Positions 35,233 through 45,500 of a stretch of DNA of 56,840 bases are shown one piece after another. A program made the position numbers and the translations under genes. The DNA lies in the IMG/VR virus record IMGVR_UViG_3300046530_000095, positions 1-56,840 of that record. One strand, written 5' to 3'. The notes under the pieces were generated by a model. The model did not search any database and had not been told where the DNA came from. It worked only from the letters and a program-made list of their open reading frames with translations. Positions within the stretch are counted from its first letter, which is position 1. The number at the start of each line of letters is the position of its first letter. The DNA is from a virus.

Positions 35233-35543
35233 TATGCCGCCCTCAGAAACGCGATAATATGCCCGGCCAGTGCCGGATATGTATCCGCTCCAAAATCTGC
35301 ATCACCTGCCGCGCCAATGGTAATGCTGCCACCTGAAACCGTAACCTTACGGCGCGTGTTTGTGTATGACTCCCCGGCAAAAGCCTGCAGGATATCCATC
35401 ACAAACCCGGCTGGCACCGTGTATGTTGCAGAGCCGGATTGTTGATTCTGTGCGACATGAAAGAAACCCACCACGCTCACCGGCACCAGGCCATAGTTGT
35501 TGGGCTTCCCGTTTGCATCCCACGTCTGAATGCCAAATGCCAT
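35232..35543 (-). CDS. Unknown 103-aa phage protein (post-J)
   Basis: A small beta-rich protein beginning MAFGIQTWDANGKPNNYG, related in style to the start of the neighbouring 222-residue protein (DxxG after a Trp-Asp). It overlaps J by one base and the next gene by one base. Probably a tail-tip component. Confidence 0.65.
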   Translation of the reverse strand: MAFGIQTWDANGKPNNYGLVPVSVVGFFHVAQNQQSGSATYTVPAGFVMDILQAFAGESYTNTRRKVTVSGGSITIGAAGDADFGADTYPALAGHIIAFLRAA

Positions 35544-38500
35544 TAAAACACCCCCGTAAGTTTGCCAATTTGCACACGCAGTCTGTTGGAGTCTTTAATG
35601 CTGATGGTGGTATTGTTCTGCTTCATTGCACCGGTACCATCTGCCCCATAGTTTTCAAAGGTGCCGCCTTTATCCAGCCGCCAGCCAACACTACCCGCGA
35701 CATAGTTATTGGACTGAATGAAGCTGCCAATCTTGGCATTACTGATTGTCCCATCACCAATCACCGTATCGCGGATAATGGTTTGCCCGTTCTGTATGAC
35801 AAAAGGCAGCGTTACCGCACCTCCCGCCTGAGCCATTACTGCGAAACGGTCAGCCAGGAACAGTACCTGTGACTGCATACCGCCCGGGGTATTCTCCACG
35901 CCAATACCCATTCCAGCGGCGTACTGACGCCCGTTCGAGTCAACTGACACCTTGATGTTGTACATCGCGTTGAGCGTTCCATCGATTTTCGCAAGCGCCT
36001 GCGCATTGGTTGTGACACCGGCGCTCACTCCATTGATTGAGGCGTTAATCGCATTAACCTGGGTCGCAGTTGACTGCTGATAATTCGCAACGGTCTGGCT
36101 GAGACTGGTGATGCTCGCACCATTGTCATTGACCTTACTTTCCAGCCGCGAGAGTGACCGCGCATTTGCCTCACGATCATTAGCAGTCGTTTCATCAATG
36201 CGCTGAATTTGAGCAATGCTACTGCCGTACTGTGCTGTGATTGTCTGCTTCAGATTTACCTGGGCCAGCGTGTTCTGAATCAGTGCAATCGCGGTGTTCT
36301 GAATGCCGCCACTGGCGTTATCAGTTTTACCCGACAACTCTTCGAAGCGGGAAGTGGTAGACGAATCAAGCGTAGTGACCGCCTGAGTCAGCAACGAAAC
36401 ACCGGCAGCGTTATCTCCGGTCTTTGCTGTGAGCTCATCAACGGCTGTCGAACGAGCTTCCGTTTCTGTGGCCAGCGCCTGACGAACTTCCGTGATACTG
36501 GCTTCATTCCCAGTGACCTTCGCCTCAAGCCGGGTAACGTCCGTCACGCGTGCCTCAGTTTCCGTCGCGATCACTTCACGCAGTTGCTCAAACTTCGCTG
36601 AGTTCGCGCCATTCTGCGCCGACTGGCTGACCACCACATTCGCAATCGCCAGCGCATTGTGAATGATGGATTCTGCCGTCTGTTTATTTGCCCCCACAGC
36701 TGCAGCAAGCTGGTCTGCGTTCTCGGTGATGGCGCTGGCCATGTCGGCGACTTTCTGATTACTGTCGACAGCGCTCTCAATCAGGTCTTTGAACAGGTCG
36801 GTGTCTTTAATCTGATTCAGCACGGCTTCAGTGATGTCCGTGACATCGATACTCGCCTGACCGCCTACAAATTCAGTCCAGTCGCCCTGGTTGCCGATAC
36901 GGTCGATTAAACGCGCGCGGTACCAGAATTCCTGCCCTGCCTTCAGGCCCATCTGCTGGTAAAGCTTTTGGGGATAAGGCACGTCAGCAAGGAGCATTGG
37001 ACTGGCTCCATCTGCAGTCATGCTGTACTGGATTTCGGTATTCAGCGTATCGCCTGAATCTGCCGGAAAACCCCAGGAAATGTTGATGCCAAAGACCACA
37101 TCATCGGTTGCTGATAAGCCCACCGGTTTAGGGGGTAAGCCGATTTTCCCTTTCAGTTCTACTTCAGGGCTTACCGTCCAGATTGAGCTGATATCGCTTG
37201 AGTTAATTGCACGTACGCGAGCGGTGTACCGGCCTGAATAGATGCCCGGAACCTCAAACCCCAGCGAACTGGTGCGAGGTGCATTAACCAAATCGCCATT
37301 ATCTTTTCGCCACTCGCATTCATACGCGATGGCGTTTGGTACCGCATCCCAGTTCACACGCATCGTTTCGACGCTGATGTTCTGTACCACCCGGCTGTAG
37401 CTGGTAATAGTTACCGCTGCCGGGGGTGCCTGCACGCCTGGTGGAATGGCCGAAATTGGGCGATCGTCTAAACGCGCCCCGGTATCGATGGCCGCATATT
37501 TATCAGGATTGTGGTTTATGGCCGCGATAGTGAATGTGGCGTCATCATTGTCGGTGACACCCGTAACCCTGTACTGCTGAATAAACAAATCATCGGCATC
37601 AACCGACCAGACCGCCTGTACCTCCGGTGTTTCGCTGTAGGCAGTCGTAACAGTGACTTGCCGATCATTGACGGCCTGAACGGTTCGCGCCTGAGAAATT
37701 CCCGAAGGAAGGTTGAGGATAAGACGGTTCCCAGCCTTCACGTCGGCAACACGGTCAAGCGTAATCACCCGACCGTTTACCGCGCTGATGCGCCCACCCA
37801 TCACTTTCCCGGACAGGCTCTGATCAGCTACGCCGATGATATGGCCCGGCAAGGGGATCATCCCTTCAAGCCCGGTGGAGAACGTCACCAGGCGGTCTTT
37901 TGCATTCGTGAGTAATACCCAGCGGCCACGACGGTTGGCTTCGGTACGACGCACACAGCCGATGGCGGTAATTTCCGTCTGCCGCACGCCGTAGCGTCGA
38001 ACCAGATCCTGCTCAACCACCGCCTCAACTTCATCAGAGTAGTGATTATCCGGATTCGACCAGGACACCATTGCTGTCGAATAGCGGTTACGCTCGCTGC
38101 CACCGGCATAAACAAATTTCCCACCGATGACATTTGCCCGGGTGAAAACATAAGTCATGTCGCGGGGCTGATCAGCCAGGGCAAAAAGCTGATTATTGGC
38201 CCAATACGTCATACCGCGAAAGATACTCGCCAGGTCGCGTAATACGTTGAACGCTTCGTTCTGGCTCTGAATGTACACATCACAGAGGAAACGCGGTTCG
38301 GTACCACTCCCGCCCAGGCCATCCGGTACCAGCTGATCGCAATACTGCGCAATGCGGTAGAGCTCCCATTTATCGACCTGAGTCGCATCAAGACGATCAC
38401 CCAGGCCAAAGCGAGGATTGAGGACCATGTCGTAAAACACCCAGGCCGGGTTATTGGAATATGCCCATTTAAACGAGCCATCCCATGTACCACTATAGGT

Positions 38501-39280
38501 ACGTGCAACCGGATCATAAGTGGCTGGCACACGAATAAGCCGGCCCGGCGCTTTAACACTGATTTGTGGAATATTGCTGAACTGCTTTGCATCAAATGTA
38601 ACGAACAGCAGCTCGGTATTCGGGTAGCGAAGCTTGGCATCGATAACTTCAGCGTACGCTTCAATATTCGTGGCATCTGCCAGGCGGCTAGAAACTGAAT
38701 CAGCAGTAATGCGGGTAACGCGAACCTGCCAGCCAGTGGTGGCTTTTGGCAGGTCAATGCGGTGTGAACGCTCATAAAGCGAAGTCGTTTTGCCATCGAA
38801 GGCGCCATTCACAACGACCTGGTATGTACCACCATCTGTGGCCAGTTCAATTTTGTACTCAACCCGGGAGCCAACAACGTCACCGTTATCCTTCTGCTTT
38901 TGCAGTGCTGGCAGCCCCAGACGAATACGCAACGCAGAAAGTTGCGTATTGCTGATGGCGCGGGTCCAAGGTTGTGTTTGCTTCAGTGGCGTGTTGATCG
39001 AGATTTCATTTTCAACTGAGGGAATACCCTGGATATATTCCTGCGCCTGAGTGCCGGGGCGATACTCCCACGTCACACCGGGAAAGTTCAGTGTCCCGTC
39101 CTGCGCCCGAACTGGCGTACCATCGAGATAGATATCTTTATCTGTCAGTCCACCGGCACATTCCCCTTCGCCCAGCGCCAACAGTATTTTGGCGGTAGCA
39201 ACAGAATGCAGTGAATCTGGCGATTCTTTTGGTGACTGCGCATTACCGCCACCGCCTTTGCGCCCCTGAATATTGACCAT
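35543..39280 (-). CDS. J: Host-specificity tail tip protein J
   Basis: The central tail fibre that contacts the outer-membrane receptor, 1245 residues (lambda J 1132). MVNIQGRKGGGGNAQSPKESPDSLHS is the conserved start. The hub region spans about 1-600, followed by fibronectin-III-like repeats (residues 620-830), then a long coiled-coil region (about 880-1120) with repeated ATETEARxxAV motifs, and a receptor-binding C-terminus. The coiled-coil insert makes it longer than lambda J. It is intact. Confidence 0.94.
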   Translation of the reverse strand: MVNIQGRKGGGGNAQSPKESPDSLHSVATAKILLALGEGECAGGLTDKDIYLDGTPVRAQDGTLNFPGVTWEYRPGTQAQEYIQGIPSVENEISINTPLKQTQPWTRAISNTQLSALRIRLGLPALQKQKDNGDVVGSRVEYKIELATDGGTYQVVVNGAFDGKTTSLYERSHRIDLPKATTGWQVRVTRITADSVSSRLADATNIEAYAEVIDAKLRYPNTELLFVTFDAKQFSNIPQISVKAPGRLIRVPATYDPVARTYSGTWDGSFKWAYSNNPAWVFYDMVLNPRFGLGDRLDATQVDKWELYRIAQYCDQLVPDGLGGSGTEPRFLCDVYIQSQNEAFNVLRDLASIFRGMTYWANNQLFALADQPRDMTYVFTRANVIGGKFVYAGGSERNRYSTAMVSWSNPDNHYSDEVEAVVEQDLVRRYGVRQTEITAIGCVRRTEANRRGRWVLLTNAKDRLVTFSTGLEGMIPLPGHIIGVADQSLSGKVMGGRISAVNGRVITLDRVADVKAGNRLILNLPSGISQARTVQAVNDRQVTVTTAYSETPEVQAVWSVDADDLFIQQYRVTGVTDNDDATFTIAAINHNPDKYAAIDTGARLDDRPISAIPPGVQAPPAAVTITSYSRVVQNISVETMRVNWDAVPNAIAYECEWRKDNGDLVNAPRTSSLGFEVPGIYSGRYTARVRAINSSDISSIWTVSPEVELKGKIGLPPKPVGLSATDDVVFGINISWGFPADSGDTLNTEIQYSMTADGASPMLLADVPYPQKLYQQMGLKAGQEFWYRARLIDRIGNQGDWTEFVGGQASIDVTDITEAVLNQIKDTDLFKDLIESAVDSNQKVADMASAITENADQLAAAVGANKQTAESIIHNALAIANVVVSQSAQNGANSAKFEQLREVIATETEARVTDVTRLEAKVTGNEASITEVRQALATETEARSTAVDELTAKTGDNAAGVSLLTQAVTTLDSSTTSRFEELSGKTDNASGGIQNTAIALIQNTLAQVNLKQTITAQYGSSIAQIQRIDETTANDREANARSLSRLESKVNDNGASITSLSQTVANYQQSTATQVNAINASINGVSAGVTTNAQALAKIDGTLNAMYNIKVSVDSNGRQYAAGMGIGVENTPGGMQSQVLFLADRFAVMAQAGGAVTLPFVIQNGQTIIRDTVIGDGTISNAKIGSFIQSNNYVAGSVGWRLDKGGTFENYGADGTGAMKQNNTTISIKDSNRLRVQIGKLTGVF

Positions 39281-39291
39281 ATTGCGCCCAC

Positions 39292-39316
39292 AAAAAAGGG
39301 CCGCCTGAGCGACCCT
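39292..39316 (-). terminator. Hairpin between I and J
   Basis: On the minus strand AGGGTCGC pairs with GCGGCCCT, followed by TTTTTTG. A possible terminator inside the late operon that antitermination would override. Confidence 0.6.
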
Positions 39317-39333
39317 GTAGTGAAAGGAAGTTA

Positions 39334-39924
39334 TTACTGATAATCGTCGGTATAAATACCTGCGGAGATAATGGCCCCGCCACGCTCACGTAGACCGTAA
39401 GCCACACCCACCGGGTTACCCATCGCGACCGTGTTTACCGGGCCGCCGAACGCATATGACGGCATATTATCCGGGTCCTGGCGAGTTGAAAGCCCTTTCG
39501 CCTGCGGGGATAACATCTGGACCACGCCGCCAATTATCATTGCTGCGCCAAGTTTAAACAGGAATGGAGCGGCGCCCTGAGCACCCGGAATAAAACTTGC
39601 CACTACCCCTGCCACTACCAGTACAGCACCAATAATTGTCTGCAATACACCGGCTCGCTTACTCCCAGTAATAACCGGCACAATGCGGATCACTTCATCG
39701 CCGCAATTGTGTTTTAGCTCATCTTCACCGATGTTGCGTTTACCCTTGAATACTGCGAAGCGTAACCCTTTAAGGTGCGCGTTCTGCATATAGGCTTCAA
39801 ATCCGGGAATGGTTACAGACAAAGCCCGGACTGCCTCAGTCGTGCTATCAATCACCAATCGGTGTGTGCGACCAAAAAGACGCGCAAGACTGCCACTCAG
39901 TAGCACTGTATTGTATTTATTCAT
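39334..39924 (-). CDS. I: Tail tip assembly protein I
   Basis: A 196-residue protein homologous to lambda gpI (223). A central glycine/alanine-rich hydrophobic stretch (VLVVAGVVASFIPGAQG) is typical. It overlaps K by four bases. Confidence 0.88.
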   Translation of the reverse strand: MNKYNTVLLSGSLARLFGRTHRLVIDSTTEAVRALSVTIPGFEAYMQNAHLKGLRFAVFKGKRNIGEDELKHNCGDEVIRIVPVITGSKRAGVLQTIIGAVLVVAGVVASFIPGAQGAAPFLFKLGAAMIIGGVVQMLSPQAKGLSTRQDPDNMPSYAFGGPVNTVAMGNPVGVAYGLRERGGAIISAGIYTDDYQ

Positions 39925-40628
39925 GGTAAATCCTTATGTCTGACAATCAGAGCGGTTCGTTCACGCCAGTAGCCACCGTAGGGGGTTTTGCAGGAGAGCT
40001 GCCCGTAGAGATGATGAAGCAACTGGTTATCTTCAAGGAGAATGCCGGCATGGTTTACCACTGGCGCAGAAACTTGCATCAGCACCATATCGCCTGGCCG
40101 GGGCATATCCACTTCACGGAAGCCCTCCGCATACCAGTTATCGAGATAAAGATTTTCGTCTCCGGACTCCCACCAGGGGCGCGCCACGCTGTAGTTTTTA
40201 AGCTCAATACCCTGTCGTTTATGCCAGTCCATAATCAGTGACCAGCAGTCAGCATGACCCAGCACAAAACCGCGACCAACAAGTTCACGTTCCACTCGAG
40301 GGTAAATGGTGCGAATGTCCCCTTCCGGCCATGAAGCAATAATCCACGGCACACCATGCGCATCGCACTGAAGCATATCCAGCTCACTCGGCTGCGTGGT
40401 AGCGCCATCACCAGGGTGACTATGCACAATAGCCGTGATGGTTCCACGGTCTTCCGCTGCTGCGTAATCCTCCGGGCAGAGCTCAAATTGCTCCATTGGT
40501 ACCGGAGTTATATTCTTGCAGGGAATATAGTGTTCCACCCGGCCTTTCTGGATAACCAGACCACAGCATTCGGCAGGATATGCGGCCGCAGCATGCGCCA
40601 TAATGGTCTGCAGTATTGTTTCACGCAC
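39921..40628 (-). CDS. K: Tail tip protein K with JAB and NlpC/P60 domains
   Basis: A 235-residue two-domain protein. The N-terminal JAB/MPN metalloprotease-like half has the motif HSHPGDGATTQPSELD, and the C-terminal NlpC/P60 peptidase half has the active-site context HADCWSLI. In the family it helps the tail tip form and may cut peptidoglycan during entry. It overlaps I. Confidence 0.9.
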   Translation of the reverse strand: MRETILQTIMAHAAAAYPAECCGLVIQKGRVEHYIPCKNITPVPMEQFELCPEDYAAAEDRGTITAIVHSHPGDGATTQPSELDMLQCDAHGVPWIIASWPEGDIRTIYPRVERELVGRGFVLGHADCWSLIMDWHKRQGIELKNYSVARPWWESGDENLYLDNWYAEGFREVDMPRPGDMVLMQVSAPVVNHAGILLEDNQLLHHLYGQLSCKTPYGGYWRERTALIVRHKDLP

Positions 40629-40630
40629 AG

Positions 40631-41380
40631 TTATCTCCTCAGGAGGTTTGCGCCGGGAAAACCACCAAAATCGAGCGGGTTGTCAGCGCCAAAGCGAGCT
40701 TTGCAATCAACCATCAGGCCAGAACATTTATCCTGTGACGGATCGGTTACAGCGTTCCCATTCAGATCGAACATACGAGGACCGTTATAAGAGCAGCCAT
40801 CACTAGAACGGTACTGATTGCGATTTGCCCAGCAGCAGATTGCTGTGATTTGCCGTGTTGGGATCAGTAGTCCCTGTAAATCCATCGGGCTGGACAATCG
40901 AAACTCAACAACCTCATCATCTTCACTTGTCTTGCTGTCGATGTACCAGACCTGCTTTTTTAGCTGGTGCGGATCTGCTGTTGGATTACCTGCCGGGAAG
41001 TTTTTGGCGTCGAGATAATGAGTGAAAGTATCGAGGACAATAACTTTAGCCTGTGCCAAATCATCAAAGCGTAGGCAAAGTGCTGTTGCTACACCGTCAA
41101 TGTTGGCAACCTTCAATGAAGGCTCTGCCGTTTGTCCATCGCTGGAAGAGTCCATGCCAGTAATTTCAAACGGCCAGGCACTGTATTCTTGCCCGCCGAA
41201 CCAGACCGATTTAGCGGGTAGTTTGCTTTCATCGCCACCAGCAGCATCGATTTCTTCGGGAGTATGGGGAATAGTATTGGCGTGAAAATAAAGATGGCTC
41301 GCACCAAAGTCCGAGCCATCAATTTCAACCAGGCGAATTTTATTACCGGGTTCCAGTTTCTGAACGTCATTATTAATCAT
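40631..41380 (-). CDS. L: Minor tail protein L (Fe-S)
   Basis: A 249-residue tail tip protein. The C-terminal third carries the cysteines (ICCW, DGCS, DKCS, VDCK) that bind a [4Fe-4S] cluster in lambda gpL. It overlaps M by four bases. Confidence 0.9.
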   Translation of the reverse strand: MINNDVQKLEPGNKIRLVEIDGSDFGASHLYFHANTIPHTPEEIDAAGGDESKLPAKSVWFGGQEYSAWPFEITGMDSSSDGQTAEPSLKVANIDGVATALCLRFDDLAQAKVIVLDTFTHYLDAKNFPAGNPTADPHQLKKQVWYIDSKTSEDDEVVEFRLSSPMDLQGLLIPTRQITAICCWANRNQYRSSDGCSYNGPRMFDLNGNAVTDPSQDKCSGLMVDCKARFGADNPLDFGGFPGANLLRR

Positions 41381-41724
41381 GGTACGAATGCCTGTTCAAA
41401 TGTTGCCGTAACAATAAGCAATGTTTTTCCTTTCACTGTTCTCTTTAAAGAATCAGCCGCGACTCGATATAGCCCTTTTTCTGCATATGGAGGAGTGAAG
41501 ACAAACGACTTTGTTTTATGGCGCGAAAGGAAGTTATAGATTTCCATCGCCCGGGCAGCAGGGCCAGTGAAAGAGTAAGGAAACGAGAATTGTGAAGGGT
41601 TGATGCCATCGCCAGTTACCTGCTCATAGCCGTCCCCAAACTGAGCTTTACGAATTCTGTCTTTTACATCGAGCGTAGGCTGAGCGGCTGTCTGGACTGG
41701 CCAGTTAAAAGTTTCTATTGCCAT
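41377..41724 (-). CDS. M: Minor tail protein M
   Basis: A 115-residue tail tip protein (lambda M 109), with family segments KAQFGDGYEQVTGDGINP and YNFLSRHKTKSFVFTPP. It lies after the lipoprotein terminator in the tail operon. Confidence 0.9.
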   Translation of the reverse strand: MAIETFNWPVQTAAQPTLDVKDRIRKAQFGDGYEQVTGDGINPSQFSFPYSFTGPAARAMEIYNFLSRHKTKSFVFTPPYAEKGLYRVAADSLKRTVKGKTLLIVTATFEQAFVP

Positions 41725-41732
41725 ATTGCTCC

Positions 41733-41760
41733 CATAAAAAAAACCACCCGGAGGTGGTTT
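41733..41760 (-). terminator. Terminator of the lipoprotein moron
   Basis: On the minus strand AAACCACC-TCCG-GGTGGTTT is followed by TTTTT. It lies just after the lipoprotein gene, inside the tail operon. Confidence 0.8.
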
Positions 41761-41805
41761 AGTAAATAGAGAATTTTTGGGCTTGCTAAATAGAATTCAA
41801 ACCAA

Positions 41806-42132
41806 TTAATTTTGGGATGCCTTCCCGCCCGTGCATTGATATTCAACTGATACATTTGAAGCTATGCAACTACCCCAACCATCAGTTTGAGAACATTGAC
41901 TAATTTGACCACCAAATGCCTCTGCGCCGTCATCGCCCCATGTTTTGCATTTTTGCCCAGCCAATACAGCCGCTTGATTCAAATCCACAATTGGTTTTTC
42001 GAATTGTCCTACTGCATAACCCATTCGTACAGTACCATCAGCTTTACTACCACCCATTGGAACCATTTCTTTGCGCACTGCACAACCCGATAAAACCATG
42101 ATCCCCAGAGTTAAAAGAACTATCTTTTTCAT
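41806..42132 (-). CDS. Cor/YecR-like outer-membrane lipoprotein
   Basis: A 108-residue lipoprotein with a signal peptide and lipobox (VLSGC, Cys17). The mature part (GGSKADGTVRMGYAVGQFE, KCKTWGDDGAEAFGG, QCS, then a Cys-rich end) follows the YecR/Cor family. Cor of phi80, N15 and T1 blocks the FhuA receptor and prevents superinfection. It sits between the tape measure and M genes, with its own terminator downstream and an AT-rich leader upstream, which is a classic moron. Lysogen expression and receptor exclusion are inferred; the target is unknown. Confidence 0.8.
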   Translation of the reverse strand: MKKIVLLTLGIMVLSGCAVRKEMVPMGGSKADGTVRMGYAVGQFEKPIVDLNQAAVLAGQKCKTWGDDGAEAFGGQISQCSQTDGWGSCIASNVSVEYQCTGGKASQN

Positions 42133-42250
42133 TTAAATTTCTCATCAGTTACATTCAGAATTATCTTAACACGCACTGATATTGAGATAAATTCATCACT
42201 TCCGAACGTTGACTTGAGTCAAAATTACTTACAAATCAGGCCTCCTATGC

Positions 42251-44755
42251 TCATCGTCTCTGTTGTGCCCCCCAGATGATCCCGCCGGGTTTGAGTTCAC
42301 GCCTAATACCATCTTGAATGCAGGAATCAATTGTCTGCTGATATGCTCTTCCAATAGCATCATTATTGCTGGATTGAGCCTGAGCATTTCCACTTTGAAT
42401 TGAAACAGGCGCATAAACTGATACACCACCGCTTGGCATTGAGGTTTTAACTCCAACACTCCTACCCACGTAACCACCTGAAGCATATCCACGCATCATT
42501 TGGTATAAATTGCCAACCCCTATTCGGCTTGTCGCTTCTTTTGTGAAAACAAACTCTCCCCGGTGTACTACTCCGGCAGGGTCATGCTTTCCACCAGAAC
42601 CAGTATATCCGCCACCAGAAAATCCTATGCTTGATGTTGCAGCGCTAACGATACCGACCATCGCTTGCTTCATTAGAATCTGGGTCATCATAGACAAGAT
42701 GGAGCGCGTAAAATCAGACCAATGACCTTTACTATTGGTTAGCATATCTGCCATGTTCTGACTAATTCCATCAAACGTTGTTGATGCAATAGACCTTACT
42801 TGCCCATAAGAGTCATTAGCAGAGTCGACATAATCAGCCCAAGCTGTTTTTGTGCCCGCCCGCCAATTTACTCGTAATTTATCCTGTTCGCCGTAATAGT
42901 TTCTCAGCGCTACAAGCTCATTCTGGTAACCCTGATCATTCTCGGAACCCCCTGCATTTTTCCAGCCCTGCAATAACTGAGCTTCCTCAAGGCGGCGCTG
43001 GGTGGCTCGGCTACTCTGCCCCGCGCTATCGGTTAATGCTTTGGTCTTCTCCCCCATCTGCGTGACATATTTCTGTGACGCGTCCTGGAGGCGATTAAGC
43101 CTTTCCTGAATAACAATCTGATCACCAAGACCGGCGTTTATCTCGGCCTGTGCCAGCACTTTATCTTTGTTCGCCAGTAGAGACTTTTCATCATCACTCA
43201 GTGCGCGGGAACGGGATGCCTGTTCCAGAATGGTGAATTTCGCCTGCTGCTTCCAGAGTTCCTGGCGCTGCTGGCTGATTTTGTCGTTGATACCGGAATG
43301 CTTACCGAGAACCTCAAGCTGAGTCTGAAGCTCAAGTGTTTGCGCATTGGTGGTATCGGTCAGTTTAGTGCCGCCAGGTGTGCGGGTTTTCGCGGGTTTC
43401 TTTAACGAATCCTCGTACTCTTTTTTGGCGGCAGCCATGTTGACGTTGTAGTCAGCCTGAACGATTCGCCCTTCTTTAAGCGCTTTATTCAGTTCGTTCT
43501 GGCGTGCGGTGTACTTCTCAATCGCAGACTGTGATTTGGTGTAATTCGCCTGAGCCTGCTGAGCGTATTTCAGCTTATCGGCTTCTGCGTTCGCTTCACG
43601 CTTCGAATTTTCCAGGCCCAACTGAGAATTACGGGCTTGCTGTTGCGCCATATCGAGCGCCACGCGAGCCTGTTCTCTGTCGGTCCAGTAACTTGCGCGG
43701 GCATCATCTTTAACGAACGGATCGTTCTTACGCAGGCTCCAGATTTTGTCGGCTTTATCGAAAGCATCCTGCGCTTTCTTCAGCATCTGCTCGGAAGTAT
43801 CCGGACGCCCGACATCCAGCGCCGCATCCCACATAGATTTAAACGCGCTGGACAGTGAATCAGCTGCTGATTCAATTGTTCCCATATTGTCGCGGATAGA
43901 TTTGCTCTGCTCATTAAAACCAGCAGTAGCAACCTCATTTGCCGCCTGTAACGCCCCAGCGGCATCGCCAGCACGCTGGAGCGCGGCAACATGAGCAACC
44001 TGTTCGGCAGTGACATTATGAAACTGTTGCGCCATGCCCAAGAGGCCGGACGCGGGATCATTCGTTAACTTGCCAAAAGCTTCAGCCACCTTTTCAACCG
44101 GCAATCCGGAAGCGTCAGTAAATTTCGCGACTGAGACCGCAAGGTCTTCAAAGTTCGCTCCGGCACGCACACCTGAATTGACCAGCGCGGTCAGTGCCTC
44201 ACTGGTCTGGTTGAAAGTTAAGCCCGACTTTTCACCCGCTTCGGCAATACTCTGCATGCGCAGTGCTGTTAACCCGGCAGTATTACCCGACAGCACCAGC
44301 GTTTTATTAAAATTGGAAAGGGTGGCGGAACCCTGATAGAACGAATACGCCAACGTTCCGGTTGCGGCGGCCAGCGCGCCAATACCCAAAGCTGCCGGAG
44401 AAATGGTACTCAGCAGTGCCGAGAACATCGGCCGGATACCGCCGAACATATCTTTAACCTGACCACCCTGTTGAAGCAGGATTAGCCAGGGACTTTGCCC
44501 ACCAGCCAGCTGCGTGGCCACGTCAGTAAACTGCGCTGGCAACATACGCATGGCATTGCTGTACTGACCGACAGATAACCCCGCTTTCTTCGCCGCGATT
44601 TCCTGTTTAGAGAATGATTGCTGAACCTGAAGAGCAGCATCGTTCGCGGCGGCCTCTGTTTTACCAAACGACTTTTTGACACGTTCGACCTGCTCCTGGA
44701 ACTTCGCTGCGTCCAGGTCAAGATCGACAATCAGATCACCCACTGCCTGGGCCAT
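42251..44755 (-). CDS. H: Tape measure protein H
   Basis: An 834-residue tail length and DNA injection protein (lambda H 853). [22 protein letters not shown] is the family start. A membrane-like segment lies around residues 115-135, coiled coils fill residues 330-640, and a glycine-rich [20 protein letters not shown] region precedes the C-terminal domain. It overlaps the T frame by 20 bases. Confidence 0.94.
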   Translation of the reverse strand: MAQAVGDLIVDLDLDAAKFQEQVERVKKSFGKTEAAANDAALQVQQSFSKQEIAAKKAGLSVGQYSNAMRMLPAQFTDVATQLAGGQSPWLILLQQGGQVKDMFGGIRPMFSALLSTISPAALGIGALAAATGTLAYSFYQGSATLSNFNKTLVLSGNTAGLTALRMQSIAEAGEKSGLTFNQTSEALTALVNSGVRAGANFEDLAVSVAKFTDASGLPVEKVAEAFGKLTNDPASGLLGMAQQFHNVTAEQVAHVAALQRAGDAAGALQAANEVATAGFNEQSKSIRDNMGTIESAADSLSSAFKSMWDAALDVGRPDTSEQMLKKAQDAFDKADKIWSLRKNDPFVKDDARASYWTDREQARVALDMAQQQARNSQLGLENSKREANAEADKLKYAQQAQANYTKSQSAIEKYTARQNELNKALKEGRIVQADYNVNMAAAKKEYEDSLKKPAKTRTPGGTKLTDTTNAQTLELQTQLEVLGKHSGINDKISQQRQELWKQQAKFTILEQASRSRALSDDEKSLLANKDKVLAQAEINAGLGDQIVIQERLNRLQDASQKYVTQMGEKTKALTDSAGQSSRATQRRLEEAQLLQGWKNAGGSENDQGYQNELVALRNYYGEQDKLRVNWRAGTKTAWADYVDSANDSYGQVRSIASTTFDGISQNMADMLTNSKGHWSDFTRSILSMMTQILMKQAMVGIVSAATSSIGFSGGGYTGSGGKHDPAGVVHRGEFVFTKEATSRIGVGNLYQMMRGYASGGYVGRSVGVKTSMPSGGVSVYAPVSIQSGNAQAQSSNNDAIGRAYQQTIDSCIQDGIRRELKPGGIIWGAQQRR

Positions 44756-45071
44756 AGCGCATACCTCCTAAACTTTCAGCGAGTGACATCATGGTGTCGT
44801 CATCCATCTCTTCCTGCGCTTGTTCTGGCGGGTTAAGTAGACTGAAATGACGAGGGGTGAGTTCGGTATCTGCGCAAAGCATGGATACGACAAGATGGCT
44901 TAATCGGGAGAAGTGATTATCGATTAGGTCACTATTAAAATACTGATGACCGTAGAAACTTCCCCATTCGGCAAACTCAGAAGATGACATGCCGGCGAGC
45001 ATGTTGCGCCAGTCCGGACGGTTGAATTCCCTCGCCAGCTTCATGACGAAATTCAGCTCGCCGGCCCAGGC
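44736..45071 (-). CDS. T: T frameshift extension of tail chaperone G (GT)
   Basis: The frame lies -1 relative to G and overlaps its end. After a slip near GCG-GAA-AAG (about 45071-45079) translation would read [24 protein letters not shown] and continue for about 111 residues. An ATG at 45044 exists but a frameshift is the rule in lambda-type tails. The GT product recruits tape measure and tube subunits. Confidence 0.75.
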   Translation of the reverse strand, partial: AWAGELNFVMKLAREFNRPDWRNMLAGMSSSEFAEWGSFYGHQYFNSDLIDNHFSRLSHLVVSMLCADTELTPRHFSLLNPPEQAQEEMDDDTMMSLAESLGGMRYGPGSG

Positions 45072-45463
45072 TTTTCCGCGCTGATTTCTTCCTGTTGAAC
45101 CTGATTATCCTCACCAGAATCTGGCGCTGGCTCTTGCGGGATCATGTTGGAGAGCTGTTTAACCATAAATTCAGCCGCGCCAATCATTTCAGGAGGCCAG
45201 CCAGTCATAACCTGTTGATGCAAGATTTCCACACCAGGCCCGGTAATGTCAGCCTGCCAGAGAGACATCGCCACCAGCCGTGCCCCGGCTTGAATGTTGC
45301 GCGCCACCAGCAAATGATAATTATCTTTTTCATCAGCATGATCAGGCAGGTCCTTATTCAGGTCGGCGTAATATTTCAGATGTTCAATTCGCTGTAACGC
45401 TGACAGTTCATAGAGCGTGACGGTATGACCGTTAAATTCAAACGGCTCTGATTTTAGAAACAT
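45053..45463 (-). CDS. G: Tail assembly chaperone G
   Basis: A 136-residue protein (lambda G 140). MFLKSEPFEFNGHTVTLYELSALQRIEHL is typical. The C-terminal end is Glu/Pro-rich and overlaps the frameshift region. It coats the tape measure before tube assembly. Confidence 0.88.
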   Translation of the reverse strand: MFLKSEPFEFNGHTVTLYELSALQRIEHLKYYADLNKDLPDHADEKDNYHLLVARNIQAGARLVAMSLWQADITGPGVEILHQQVMTGWPPEMIGAAEFMVKQLSNMIPQEPAPDSGEDNQVQQEEISAEKPGPAS

Positions 45464-45480
45464 GAGTGACTCCAGGAAAC

Positions 45481-45496
45481 AGGGGCCGAAGCCCCT
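45481..45496 (-). terminator. Hairpin after tail tube gene
   Basis: AGGGGC-TTCG-GCCCCT on the minus strand between V and G. The T run is poor, so it may only attenuate, raising tube protein relative to later genes. Confidence 0.5.
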
Positions 45497-45500
45497 TTAA

